21,647 nucleotides of DNA from an uncultured Alphaproteobacteria bacterium (GTDB lineage Bacteria; Pseudomonadota; Alphaproteobacteria; Rhizobiales; Pleomorphomonadaceae): NCBI GenBank assembly GCA_937900425.1, contig CALCDT010000212.1, forward strand, positions 1 to 21,647. Direction: 5' to 3'. The translations under genes were made by a program, and so were the position numbers. The notes beneath the pieces are model-generated. The model did no database searches, was not told the DNA's origin, and saw only the letters and a list, made by a program, of their open reading frames with translations. Shown piece after piece: positions 8,187 to 14,956 of this stretch. Within the stretch, counting starts at the first letter, position 1; the number at the start of each line of letters is the position of its first letter.

Positions 8187-8543
8187 TCAAAGACCCTCGA
8201 GCATGCGCTTGTAGACGTCGGCGGTGCAGGAGCGCGGGTCGGACGCCTTGGCGCAGGCGTTGCGATCCTTCATCCAGTTGCGGGCACGGGCGCGCAGATC
8301 GGCGATCCGGTTGGCCGGCGAGCGGGCCATGGCGGAGGCGAAATCCTTGGCGAAGCGCACGTCGAGGGCGGCGAGTTCGTCGTCGGTGCAGATCAGCCGC
8401 TCGATCTCGCCGCGGGCACCGTCGCAGTCGAAGCTCGGCTGCGCGGCGAAGGCGGCGGCCTGGCCGATCGGCAACGGCATCGTCACCAGCGCGGCGAGCG
8501 CCAGCGAGAAGACGACGGTGGATCGCGAAAAAACCTGCGTCAT
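8187..8543 (-). CDS. Small secreted LprI/DUF1311-like protein
   Basis: With the ATG at 8543 this is a 118-aa protein with a signal peptide (STVVFSLALAALVTM, cleavage probably near AFA-AQP, residues 32-35). The mature part has the pattern FDCDGARGEIERLIC-TDDELAALD (39-61) followed by NACAKASDPRSC and YKRML (96-114). The four cysteines (40, 52, 97, 106) and the E-x-x-IC-x-D-x-x-L-x-x-LD core match the DUF1311 / lysozyme-inhibitor LprI family of periplasmic proteins. The function is uncertain; some members inhibit lysozyme. The longer frame back to 8687 was rejected because it hides the signal peptide. No strong ribosome site is visible. Confidence 0.75.
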   Translation of the reverse strand: MTQVFSRSTVVFSLALAALVTMPLPIGQAAAFAAQPSFDCDGARGEIERLICTDDELAALDVRFAKDFASAMARSPANRIADLRARARNWMKDRNACAKASDPRSCTADVYKRMLEGL

Positions 8544-8573
8544 GAAAAAGGCATTCGCCCCCGGCTTCGGCGA

Positions 8574-8590
8574 GGGCGCATCCTGCGCCC
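8574..8590. repeat. 7-3-7 stem-loop upstream of the LprI-like gene
   Basis: GGGCGCA-TCC-TGCGCCC is a perfect hairpin located 31 bp upstream of the LprI-like start. It would sit in the 5' leader if transcription starts further upstream. No T-run follows, so a terminator role for the neighbouring gene is unlikely. Confidence 0.3.
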
Positions 8591-8623
8591 GTCGTCCGCC
8601 AATTCTCCTAGTTTGGGAAAATG

Positions 8624-8638
8624 TCGACACGGTGTCGA
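8624..8638. promoter_or_regulatory. Palindrome TCGACAC-G-GTGTCGA
   Basis: This perfect 15-bp palindrome lies in the gap between the LprI-like and FlgC-like genes, about 80 bp upstream of the LprI-like ATG. On the minus strand its TCGACA half could double as a -35 element, but no good -10 follows at the right distance. It is an operator candidate only. Confidence 0.3.
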
Positions 8639-8717
8639 TCCCTCGTTTCGAGGATCGGTCCCGCTTCGGTGCGGTGCCGGCCCGCATCGCCCTCGCTCGC
8701 CCCGGCGCCGGCCGACG

Positions 8718-9110
8718 TCACGACAGGATGTCGAGGGCCTCCCTCGCCATCTCGTCGGCGATCTTGAAGGTCTTGACCGACGCCTCGTAGGCGATCTTCG
8801 CCGTGAGTTGCTCGACCGCCTCGCCGGCGAGATCGACGGCCGGCATCGCCACCATGCCGTCGGCGTCGGCGTCGGGGGAGGTGGGGTCGTAGGCGAGGCG
8901 GAACGGCGCGCTCCTCTCGCCGACGCTCGCCGAAACGCCGCCCGCGCCCGCTTGCTGGGTGACCGCGAGCGGGCGGTAGGCGTCGGACGGGGACTGCGGC
9001 GTCTCCACCCGGCCGGAAGTCGCGACGTTGGCGACGTTGGACGCGGAGACCTCCATTCGCGTCGCCGCGGCCCGCATGCCGGTGGCGGCGATCCGCATCG
9101 CCTCGATCAT
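8718..9110 (-). CDS. Orphan FlgC-like flagellar rod protein
   Basis: This 130-aa protein has the two ends typical of flagellar rod proteins. The N-terminal segment (MIEAMRIAATGM with SASNVANVATSG, 1-32) resembles the flagellar basal-body rod motif. The C-terminal segment has YDPTSPDADADGMVAMPAVDL, EQLTAKIAYEASVKTFK and ALDIL, like FlgC. FlgC forms the proximal rod in the periplasm, and the length is close to the usual ~135-140 aa. It lacks the usual company of flgB, fliE or other rod genes, and the conserved PNVN and RAYEAN segments have changed (PAVD, IAYEAS). It may therefore be a divergent paralogue rather than the main FlgC. A strong GGAGG lies 5 nt before the ATG. Confidence 0.8.
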   Translation of the reverse strand: MIEAMRIAATGMRAAATRMEVSASNVANVATSGRVETPQSPSDAYRPLAVTQQAGAGGVSASVGERSAPFRLAYDPTSPDADADGMVAMPAVDLAGEAVEQLTAKIAYEASVKTFKIADEMAREALDILS

Positions 9111-9243
9111 CCTCGCCTCCTGCCGAAAGTGCGAAGGCTAGGGCGGCCGGGTTGCGGAATGCTGAAGATCGGCTCGGCAATTGTCGGGAACGGCGGGGGA
9201 GGAGCGGAGGAGCCGGAGCCCTCCGCCGCCGCGCCCTCTGCTC

Positions 9244-10179
9244 TCACTCCGCCGCCATGCGCCGGGCGAGGACGCCGTCGAGGCCCTTGTCCCAGTAGGG
9301 CGCCGGGCCGTAGAGGCCGGCGAGATAGTCGATGAAGACGCGGACCTTGGCGGCGAGGAAGCGCCGGCTCGGATAGACCGCGTGGACGCCGACGTGGCGC
9401 GAGGCCCGGTATTCCGGCAGCACGATCCGCAGCCGGCCCGAGGAGAGGTCGGGGCCGACGTCCCAGGTCGAGCGCAGGGCGATGCCGACGCCGGCGAGGG
9501 TCATCTCGCGCACCACTTCGGAGGAATTGGTCTGCACCGGCCCGCTGGCCCGCACCGTCACCGGCCCGGCCGGCCCCTCGAGGCGCCAGGGGTCCTGGTG
9601 GGCGGCGGCGAGGCAGATGTGCTTCGACAGTTCCTCGACGGTGCGCGGCATGCCGTGCTTGTCGAGATATTTCGGCGACGCGCACAGCACCCGGTGCGCC
9701 GGGGCGAGGCGGCGGACGACGAGGCTCGAATCGGCGAGTTCGGCGATGCGGATCGCGAGGTCGAAGCCCTCGCCGACGACGTCGACGAAATCGTCCGAGA
9801 GCACCAGATTGATGCCGAGGTCGGGGTTCTTGTCGAGGAACTCGCCGAGATACGGCGCGATGTGCAGGCGCCCGAAGGAGGTCGGCGCCGACACCTTCAG
9901 CGTGCCGCGGGCGAGGGCCGAGCGTCGCGAGACGAAGGATTCCGCCTCCTCGATCGAGGCGAGGATCGCGGTGACGCGCTCGTAGAAGCCCTGGCCGGCC
10001 TCCGTGAGGGCGATCTGGCGCGTCGTCCGCTGCAGCAGCCGGGTGCCGAGGCGGTCCTCCAGCCGGCGGATGCGCTTGGAGACGACGGCCGGCGAAAGGG
10101 CCATTTCCCGGCCGGCGGCGGACATGCTGCCGGCGGTCACGACCCGGGCGAAGATTTCAAGATCGGCGATATCGGACAT
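9244..10179 (-). CDS. LysR-family transcriptional regulator
   Basis: This 311-aa protein has the LysR winged helix-turn-helix at residues 1-62 (SMSAAGREMALSPAVVSKRIRRLE, then LLQRTTRQIALTEAG) and an effector-binding domain from about 90 to 295. That domain shows the DhcR/AaeR-like pattern (GTLKVSAPTSFGR, LRST, VHAVYPSRRFLAAKVRVFIDYL). The start at 10179 begins MSDIADLEIF, a normal start for this subgroup; the frame continues upstream only because of high GC. It is divergent from glcD across a 362-bp gap, the classical LysR arrangement, so control of glcDEF is a reasonable inference. The effector is unknown and could be glycolate or a related 2-hydroxyacid. Confidence 0.92.
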   Translation of the reverse strand: MSDIADLEIFARVVTAGSMSAAGREMALSPAVVSKRIRRLEDRLGTRLLQRTTRQIALTEAGQGFYERVTAILASIEEAESFVSRRSALARGTLKVSAPTSFGRLHIAPYLGEFLDKNPDLGINLVLSDDFVDVVGEGFDLAIRIAELADSSLVVRRLAPAHRVLCASPKYLDKHGMPRTVEELSKHICLAAAHQDPWRLEGPAGPVTVRASGPVQTNSSEVVREMTLAGVGIALRSTWDVGPDLSSGRLRIVLPEYRASRHVGVHAVYPSRRFLAAKVRVFIDYLAGLYGPAPYWDKGLDGVLARRMAAE

Positions 10180-10291
10180 GGTCGACCTGCGATGACTTGG
10201 CGTCTTTGTTCGTCGGCCTCTCGAACACCGGCGACGCGGCGATTTCCCGGGATCTTCCGGGGGTTCCGATCCGTCGGCTCGATTGCCTCCC

Positions 10292-10308
10292 TGGTACACA
10301 AGATACCA
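10292..10308. promoter_or_regulatory. Inverted repeat TGGTA-N7-TACCA
   Basis: TGGTACACAAGATACCA is a perfect 5-7-5 inverted repeat in the lysR-glcD region. It does not contain the classical T-N11-A LysR core at its dyad, but its position makes it a good candidate operator for the divergent regulator or another factor. Confidence 0.4.
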
Positions 10309-10313
10309 CAGCT

Positions 10314-10328
10314 TTTCCGTGGCGGAAA
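10314..10328. promoter_or_regulatory. Inverted repeat TTTCCG-TGG-CGGAAA
   Basis: This perfect 6-3-6 palindrome lies 5 bp after the preceding repeat. Its arms extend imperfectly to AGCTTTTCCG and CGGAAAGAAAGCT, so it could also form an RNA hairpin. With the first repeat it suggests a compound operator of about 40 bp. Confidence 0.35.
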
Positions 10329-10541
10329 GAAAGCTCTGCGATCTGTAGCAGAATGGCGATGCCGCACCGCGGTAAATGCGGCGGATTCGCGCAGCCTTTG
10401 AACTTCCTCCGATTTTCGATAAGCATTCCAGAGTGGCGACGACGGCGCCGACGGTCCGGCCTTGGCCGTGCTGCACCGCCGCAAGAAAAATCTCGCCAGC
10501 CGCGAGATCGCGAGAAGAAGTCCGAGGGAGGACGCTGCCCC

Positions 10542-12038
10542 ATGACCGGCCCGAAGATGCCCGAGGCCGACGCCGGCGTGATCGCCCGGCGCGCCGAGAT
10601 CGTGGCGGCGCTGCGCGCCATCGTGCCCGGCGAAGGCGTCCTCGACGGCGCCGTGGCGCTGAAGCCCTACGAGAGCGACGGCCTCACCGCCTACCGCCAG
10701 CCGCCGCTGGTGGTCGTGCTGCCCGAAACGGTGGAGCAGGTCGCCGCGGTGCTGCGCTATTGCCACGGCGCCGGCGTCAAGGTGGTGCCGCGCGGCGCCG
10801 GAACGTCCCTGTCGGGCGGGGCGCTGCCGCTCGCCGACGGCGTGCTGATGTCGATGATGAAGTTCAACCGCATCCTCGACGTCGATTTCGACAACCGCTG
10901 CGCCGTGGTCCAGCCCGGCGTCACCAACCTCGGCATCACCAGGGCGGTGGAGCACGCCGGCTTCTACTACGCCCCCGACCCGTCCTCGCAGATCGCCTGC
11001 TCGATCGGCGGCAACGTCGCGGAGAATTCCGGCGGGGTCCACTGCCTCAAATACGGACTCACCACCAACAACGTGCTCGGCGTCGAGATGGTGCTGATGA
11101 CCGGCGAGATGATCCGCCTCGGCGGGCGCCATCTCGATGCGGAGGGTTACGACCTGCTCGGCCTCGTCGTCGGCTCGGAGGGGCTGCTCGGCGTCGTCAC
11201 CGAGGTCACGGTGCGGCTTTTGAAGGCGCCGGAGACGGCGCGGGCGCTGCTCGTCGGCTTCGCCACGTCCGAGGAGGCCGGGCAGATGGTGGCCGAGGTC
11301 GTCGCCGCCGGCATCATCCCCGGCGGCATGGAGATGATGGACCGGCCGGCGATCAAGGCGGCGGAGGATTTTCTCGCCGTCGGCTACCCGATGGACGCCG
11401 AGGCGCTGCTGATCGTGGAACTCGACGGTCCGCCGGTGGAAGTGGACCACCTGATCGACGAGGTCGAGGCGATCGCCCGGGCCAACGGGGCGACCTCCCT
11501 CAAGGTCTCGACCACGGACGCCGAGCGCATGGCCTTCTGGGCCGGCCGCAAGGCGGCCTTCCCCGCGGTCGGCCGGATCTCGCCGGACTACTACTGCATG
11601 GACGGTACCATTCCGCGCAAGGCGCTGCCGGAGGTGCTGGCCGGCATGCGGGCGCTGTCGGAAAAATACGGCCTCGCCTGCGCCAACGTCTTCCACGCCG
11701 GCGACGGCAACCTCCATCCGCTGATCCTCTACGACGCCAACAAGCCCGGCGAACTGCAGGCGGCGGAGGATTTCGGCTCCGACATCCTGCGGCTCTGCGT
11801 CAAGGTCGGCGGCGTGCTCACCGGCGAGCACGGCGTCGGCGTCGAGAAGCGCGACCTGATGCCCGAGATGTTCGACGAGACCGACCTCGCCCACCAGATG
11901 CGCGTCAAATGCGCCTTCGACGACCGCCACCTGCTGAACCCGGGGAAGGTCTTTCCCCAACTGCACCGCTGCGCCGAACTCGGCCGGATGCACATCCACC
12001 GGGGGCAGATGCCGTTCCCGGACCTGCCGAGGTTCTGA
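10542..12038 (+). CDS. glcD: Glycolate oxidase subunit GlcD, FAD-linked
   Basis: This is the catalytic FAD subunit of the GlcDEF (S)-2-hydroxyacid oxidase, which converts glycolate (and often D-lactate) to the 2-oxoacid and passes electrons to the membrane. The 498-aa length is normal. FAD-binding type 4 (VAO/PCMH) motifs are PRGAGTSLSGGALPL (83-97), SIGGNVAENSGG (154-165) and VVGSEGLLGVVTEV. The C-terminal FAD-oxidase domain shows HAGDGNLHP (about 385-393) and the terminal GEHGVGVEKR (from about 428). GAGGGAGGA lies 9 nt before the ATG at 10542. It is the first gene of a glcDEF cluster and is divergent from a LysR regulator. A D-lactate dehydrogenase role is an alternative, but the presence of glcE and glcF favours the glycolate-type complex. 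Confidence 0.95.
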   Translation: MTGPKMPEADAGVIARRAEIVAALRAIVPGEGVLDGAVALKPYESDGLTAYRQPPLVVVLPETVEQVAAVLRYCHGAGVKVVPRGAGTSLSGGALPLADGVLMSMMKFNRILDVDFDNRCAVVQPGVTNLGITRAVEHAGFYYAPDPSSQIACSIGGNVAENSGGVHCLKYGLTTNNVLGVEMVLMTGEMIRLGGRHLDAEGYDLLGLVVGSEGLLGVVTEVTVRLLKAPETARALLVGFATSEEAGQMVAEVVAAGIIPGGMEMMDRPAIKAAEDFLAVGYPMDAEALLIVELDGPPVEVDHLIDEVEAIARANGATSLKVSTTDAERMAFWAGRKAAFPAVGRISPDYYCMDGTIPRKALPEVLAGMRALSEKYGLACANVFHAGDGNLHPLILYDANKPGELQAAEDFGSDILRLCVKVGGVLTGEHGVGVEKRDLMPEMFDETDLAHQMRVKCAFDDRHLLNPGKVFPQLHRCAELGRMHIHRGQMPFPDLPRF

Positions 12039-12382
12039 GCGATGGCGACGGGGTTCGATCCGGGGCGCGAGGGTGGGGCGGTGGCAATCATTTCGGACGG
12101 CCGGAGTGCGCCGCCCACCCCTCTCCCTGTCCCTCCCCCACAAGGGGGGAGGGGACGAAAAAGCAGAGGGTCTTCGGATCTCGGCTTCTCGCCTCGGCGC
12201 GAAGTTTCGAACTGGATCGGCATCGCGCCCAGCGTCCCCTCCCCCCTTGTGGGGGAGGGACAGGGAGAGGGGTTTGCAGCCTCTGTCTGTATCGCCGCGC
12301 CCGCGATTTCGCCCGTTGGACTTTCCTCGGCGCCAGCCCCGCACGCGACGCCGAACCCTACCCGCACTCCCGGACCCACCCC
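12039..12382. other. glcD-glcE intergenic region with palindromic element
   Basis: At 344 bp this gap is unusually long for a gap inside a glc operon. It is occupied by the paired C-rich repeat arms described separately. No gene was seen. There is no clear promoter or ribosome site for glcE in the last 60 bases. Confidence 0.5.
12117..12273. repeat. 41-bp perfect inverted repeat (dispersed palindromic element)
   Basis: The left arm at 12117-12157 is the exact reverse complement of the right arm at 12233-12273, 41 of 41 bases, separated by 75 bp. Each arm is itself self-complementary around CTCCCCC-ACAA-GGGGG-type sequence, so each can fold alone or pair with the other. The wording (CCCTGTCCCTCCCCC...CAAGGGGGGAGGGG) is of the kind often seen as dispersed intergenic repeats in Hyphomicrobiales genomes, from memory. 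It lies inside the glcDEF cluster and could stabilise or attenuate the transcript. Confidence 0.85.
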
Positions 12383-13585
12383 ATGACCCTCCTTCGCCCC
12401 ATCGACGAGGCCGGCGTGCTCGACGCCGTCGTGTCCGCCGTCGCCGCCGGCACCGCGCTGGAGGTCGTCGGCGCCGGTTCGAAGCGCGGCCTCGGCCGGC
12501 CGGTCACGGCCGCGGCGACACTCGACCTTTCGGCCTTCACCGGCGTCACCTTCTACGAGCCGGACGAGCTGGTGATCGCGCTCCGCCCCGGCACCCCCCT
12601 CGCCGAGGTCGAGGCGACGGTCGCCGCGCGCGGCCAGATGCTCGCCTTCGAGCCGCCGGACCTCGGCCCGCTCTACGGGCTGCGGGCCGGGACCGGAACC
12701 ATCGGGGGGGTGATCGCCACCAACCTTTCCGGCCCGCGCCGGATCAAGGCCGGCGCGGCGCGCGACCACATGCTCGGGCTTCGCGCCGTCTCCGGCCGCG
12801 GCGAGATCTTCAAGTCCGGCGGACGGGTGGTGAAGAACGTCACCGGCTACGACCTCTCCAAGGGGCTCACCGGGTCCTTCGGCACCCTCGCCGTCTTCAC
12901 CGAGGTGACGCTGAAGGTGCTGCCGGCGGCGAAGACCGAAACGACGCTGGCGATCGAGGGCCTTTCCGACGCCGCCGCGGTCGCCGCCCTCTGCCGCGCC
13001 CTCGGGTCTCCGGCCGACGTCTCCGGCGCCGCCCATCTGCCGGAGGGGGTGGCGAGCCTCGGCTTCGACGGACCGGCGACGCTGATCCGCATCGAGGGCG
13101 TGCCGCCCTCCGTCACCGACCGCGCCGGCCGGCTGACCGCGCTGCTCGCCGACGTTGGCCCGGCCCGGCAGATCGCGGCGGATGAGAGCCGGGCGGCGTG
13201 GCGCGCCGTCGGCGGCGTCGCTCCCTTCGTCGGCACCGACGAGACCGTCTGGAAGATCTCCGTTGCCCCAACCACCGGGCCGAAGCTGACGGCGCGGCTC
13301 GCCGCCCTCGGCGGCCGCTGCTTCTACGACTGGGGCGGCGGCCTCGTCTGGCTGGCGCTGCCGGCCGCATCCGACGCCGCGTCCGGCGCGAGGGCGATCC
13401 GCGCCGCGATCGCCGCCGAAGGCGGCGGCCACGCGACGCTGGTGCGGGCGCCCGACGCGACCCGGGCCGCCGTGCCGGTGTTCGAACCGCAGCCCGCCCC
13501 GCTCGCCGCCCTCACCCGGCGGCTCAAGACCCAGTTCGACCCGCTGGGCCTTCTCAACCCGGGCCGGATGACGGCGGAGACCTGA
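12383..13585 (+). CDS. glcE: Glycolate oxidase subunit GlcE, FAD-binding
   Basis: This is the second FAD-binding subunit of the GlcDEF complex, needed for activity in E. coli. The 400-aa protein carries one FAD-binding type 4 domain. Motifs include VGAGSKRGLGRP (29-40), RAGTGTIGGVIATNLSGP (about 98-115) and GGRVVKNVTGYDLSKGLTGS (about 140-160), the latter two being typical of GlcE. It ends with FDPLGLLNPGRM, the shared C-terminal signature of the family. ATG at 12383 is chosen from homology of the N-terminus; no ribosome site precedes it. The frame is open for another 2 kb upstream across glcD, which is a high-GC artefact. Its stop is 3 bp before glcF, indicating tight coupling. Confidence 0.94.
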   Translation: MTLLRPIDEAGVLDAVVSAVAAGTALEVVGAGSKRGLGRPVTAAATLDLSAFTGVTFYEPDELVIALRPGTPLAEVEATVAARGQMLAFEPPDLGPLYGLRAGTGTIGGVIATNLSGPRRIKAGAARDHMLGLRAVSGRGEIFKSGGRVVKNVTGYDLSKGLTGSFGTLAVFTEVTLKVLPAAKTETTLAIEGLSDAAAVAALCRALGSPADVSGAAHLPEGVASLGFDGPATLIRIEGVPPSVTDRAGRLTALLADVGPARQIAADESRAAWRAVGGVAPFVGTDETVWKISVAPTTGPKLTARLAALGGRCFYDWGGGLVWLALPAASDAASGARAIRAAIAAEGGGHATLVRAPDATRAAVPVFEPQPAPLAALTRRLKTQFDPLGLLNPGRMTAET

Positions 13586-13588
13586 CCG

Positions 13589-14914
13589 ATGCAGACCCGT
13601 TTCTCCCTCGCCCAGCTCGCCGATCCCAAGGTCGCGGATGCGGAGAAGATCCTGCGCACCTGCGTCCACTGCGGCTTCTGCACCGCCACCTGCCCGACCT
13701 TCGTGTTGCTCGGCGACGAACTCGACAGCCCGCGCGGGCGGATCTACCTGATCAAGGAGATGCTGGAGAACGACCGGCCGGCCGACGCGGAGACGGTCAA
13801 GCACGTCGACCGCTGCCTCTCGTGCCTGTCCTGCATGACGACCTGCCCCTCGGGCGTCGACTACATGCACCTCGTCGACCACGCCCGCGAGCATATCGAG
13901 AAGACGTACACTCGCCCGCTGCCCGACCGGCTGCTGCGCGGCCTGCTCGCCGTCGTGCTGCCCCACCCCGGCCGGTTCCGGCTGGCGCTGACCGGTGCGA
14001 TGCTGGCCCGGCCCTTCGCCGGGGCGTTTTCCCGCTTCGGCGAGGCCGGGCGGCGGATGGCGGCGATGCTGGCGCTGGCGCCGAAGACGCGGCCCTCCGC
14101 CGTCGGCCCGCGCCCCGGCAGCCTGTTCCCGGCGGAAGGACACCGCCGGGCCCGCGTCGCCCTGCTGTCCGGCTGCGCCCAGAGCGTGCTCGACCCCGGC
14201 ATCGACGCCGCCGCGATCCGCCTGCTCACCCGCTTCGGCGTCGAGGTGGTGATGGCGAAGGGGGAGGGCTGCTGCGGCGCGCTGGTCCATCACATGGGCC
14301 GCGAGGCCGACGCGCTCGCCGCCGCCCGCGCCAACGTCGACACCTGGACGGCGGAGATCGAGGCAGGGGCGGGAGCAGGGCAGGGGGCCGGGGGGCTCGA
14401 CGCCATCCTCGTCACCGCGTCCGGCTGCGGCACCACGGTGAAGGACTACGGCACCATGCTGCGCGAGGATCCGGCCTATGCCGAGAAGGCGCGGCGCGTC
14501 TCCGCGCTCGCCCGCGACGTGACGGAATTCCTCGCCACGCTCGCCCTGCCGGTCGCGACCGACACGGGCCTCACCGTCGCCTATCACTCGGCCTGCTCGC
14601 TGCAGCACGGCCAGAAGGTGCGCGAGGAACCCAAGCGCCTCTTGCGCGCCGCCGGCTTCACCGTGGTCGACGTTCCCGAAGCCCACCTCTGCTGCGGCTC
14701 CGCCGGCACCTACAACATTCTCCAGCCGGAGATCGCCGACCGCCTCAAGGCCCGCAAGATCGCCAACATCGAGAAGACGTCGCCGGACGTAGTCGCCGCC
14801 GGCAACATCGGCTGCATGACCCAGATCGCCAGCGGGACGGACGTGCCGGTGGTGCACACGGTGGAACTGCTGGACTGGGCCTACGGGGGGAGGCGGCCGG
14901 AGGGAGTAGTATAG
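13589..14914 (+). CDS. glcF: Glycolate oxidase iron-sulfur subunit GlcF
   Basis: This 441-aa electron-transfer subunit passes electrons from GlcD/GlcE to the quinone pool. It has two 4Fe-4S ferredoxin motifs: C25-x2-C28-x2-C31-x3-C35 (CVHCGFCTATCP) and C76-x2-C79-x2-C82-x3-C86 (CLSCLSCMTTCP). Two cysteine-rich CCG domains follow, seen at EGCCGALVHHMG and at AHLCCGSAGTYN. The length agrees with the family. The ATG begins 3 nt after the glcE stop. A low-complexity stretch (AGAGAGQGAGG, about 256-266) sits between the CCG domains and is probably a flexible insertion. It is the last gene of the cluster and converges on the HEPN gene, with 42 bp between stops and no obvious terminator. Confidence 0.95.
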   Translation: MQTRFSLAQLADPKVADAEKILRTCVHCGFCTATCPTFVLLGDELDSPRGRIYLIKEMLENDRPADAETVKHVDRCLSCLSCMTTCPSGVDYMHLVDHAREHIEKTYTRPLPDRLLRGLLAVVLPHPGRFRLALTGAMLARPFAGAFSRFGEAGRRMAAMLALAPKTRPSAVGPRPGSLFPAEGHRRARVALLSGCAQSVLDPGIDAAAIRLLTRFGVEVVMAKGEGCCGALVHHMGREADALAAARANVDTWTAEIEAGAGAGQGAGGLDAILVTASGCGTTVKDYGTMLREDPAYAEKARRVSALARDVTEFLATLALPVATDTGLTVAYHSACSLQHGQKVREEPKRLLRAAGFTVVDVPEAHLCCGSAGTYNILQPEIADRLKARKIANIEKTSPDVVAAGNIGCMTQIASGTDVPVVHTVELLDWAYGGRRPEGVV

Positions 14915-14956
14915 CCGTCATTTCACCAGTCAATGTGGAGAATGGCAAGCGGACGC

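Larger units (their letters stand above)
10180..10541. other. Divergent regulatory region lysR / glcD
   Basis: This 362-bp non-coding region has lower GC in its middle (10290-10430). It contains two adjacent inverted repeats (10292-10308 and 10314-10328) and presumably both promoters. No confident -35/-10 pair was identified. The glcD ribosome site GAGGGAGGA is at 10524-10532. Confidence 0.5.

Noticed and set aside
8544..8687. N-terminal extension of the LprI-like gene to 8687
   Set aside because: The extension is Arg-rich and would bury the signal peptide; the ATG at 8543 gives a normal secreted protein.
10376..12382. Upstream extension of the glcE frame through the whole of glcD
   Set aside because: The extension translates to Arg-rich low-complexity sequence; GlcE homology starts only at 12383.
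11729..14857. 1042-codon minus-strand frame antisense to glcDEF
   Set aside because: No recognisable domain, shadow composition, and it overlaps three well-supported genes.
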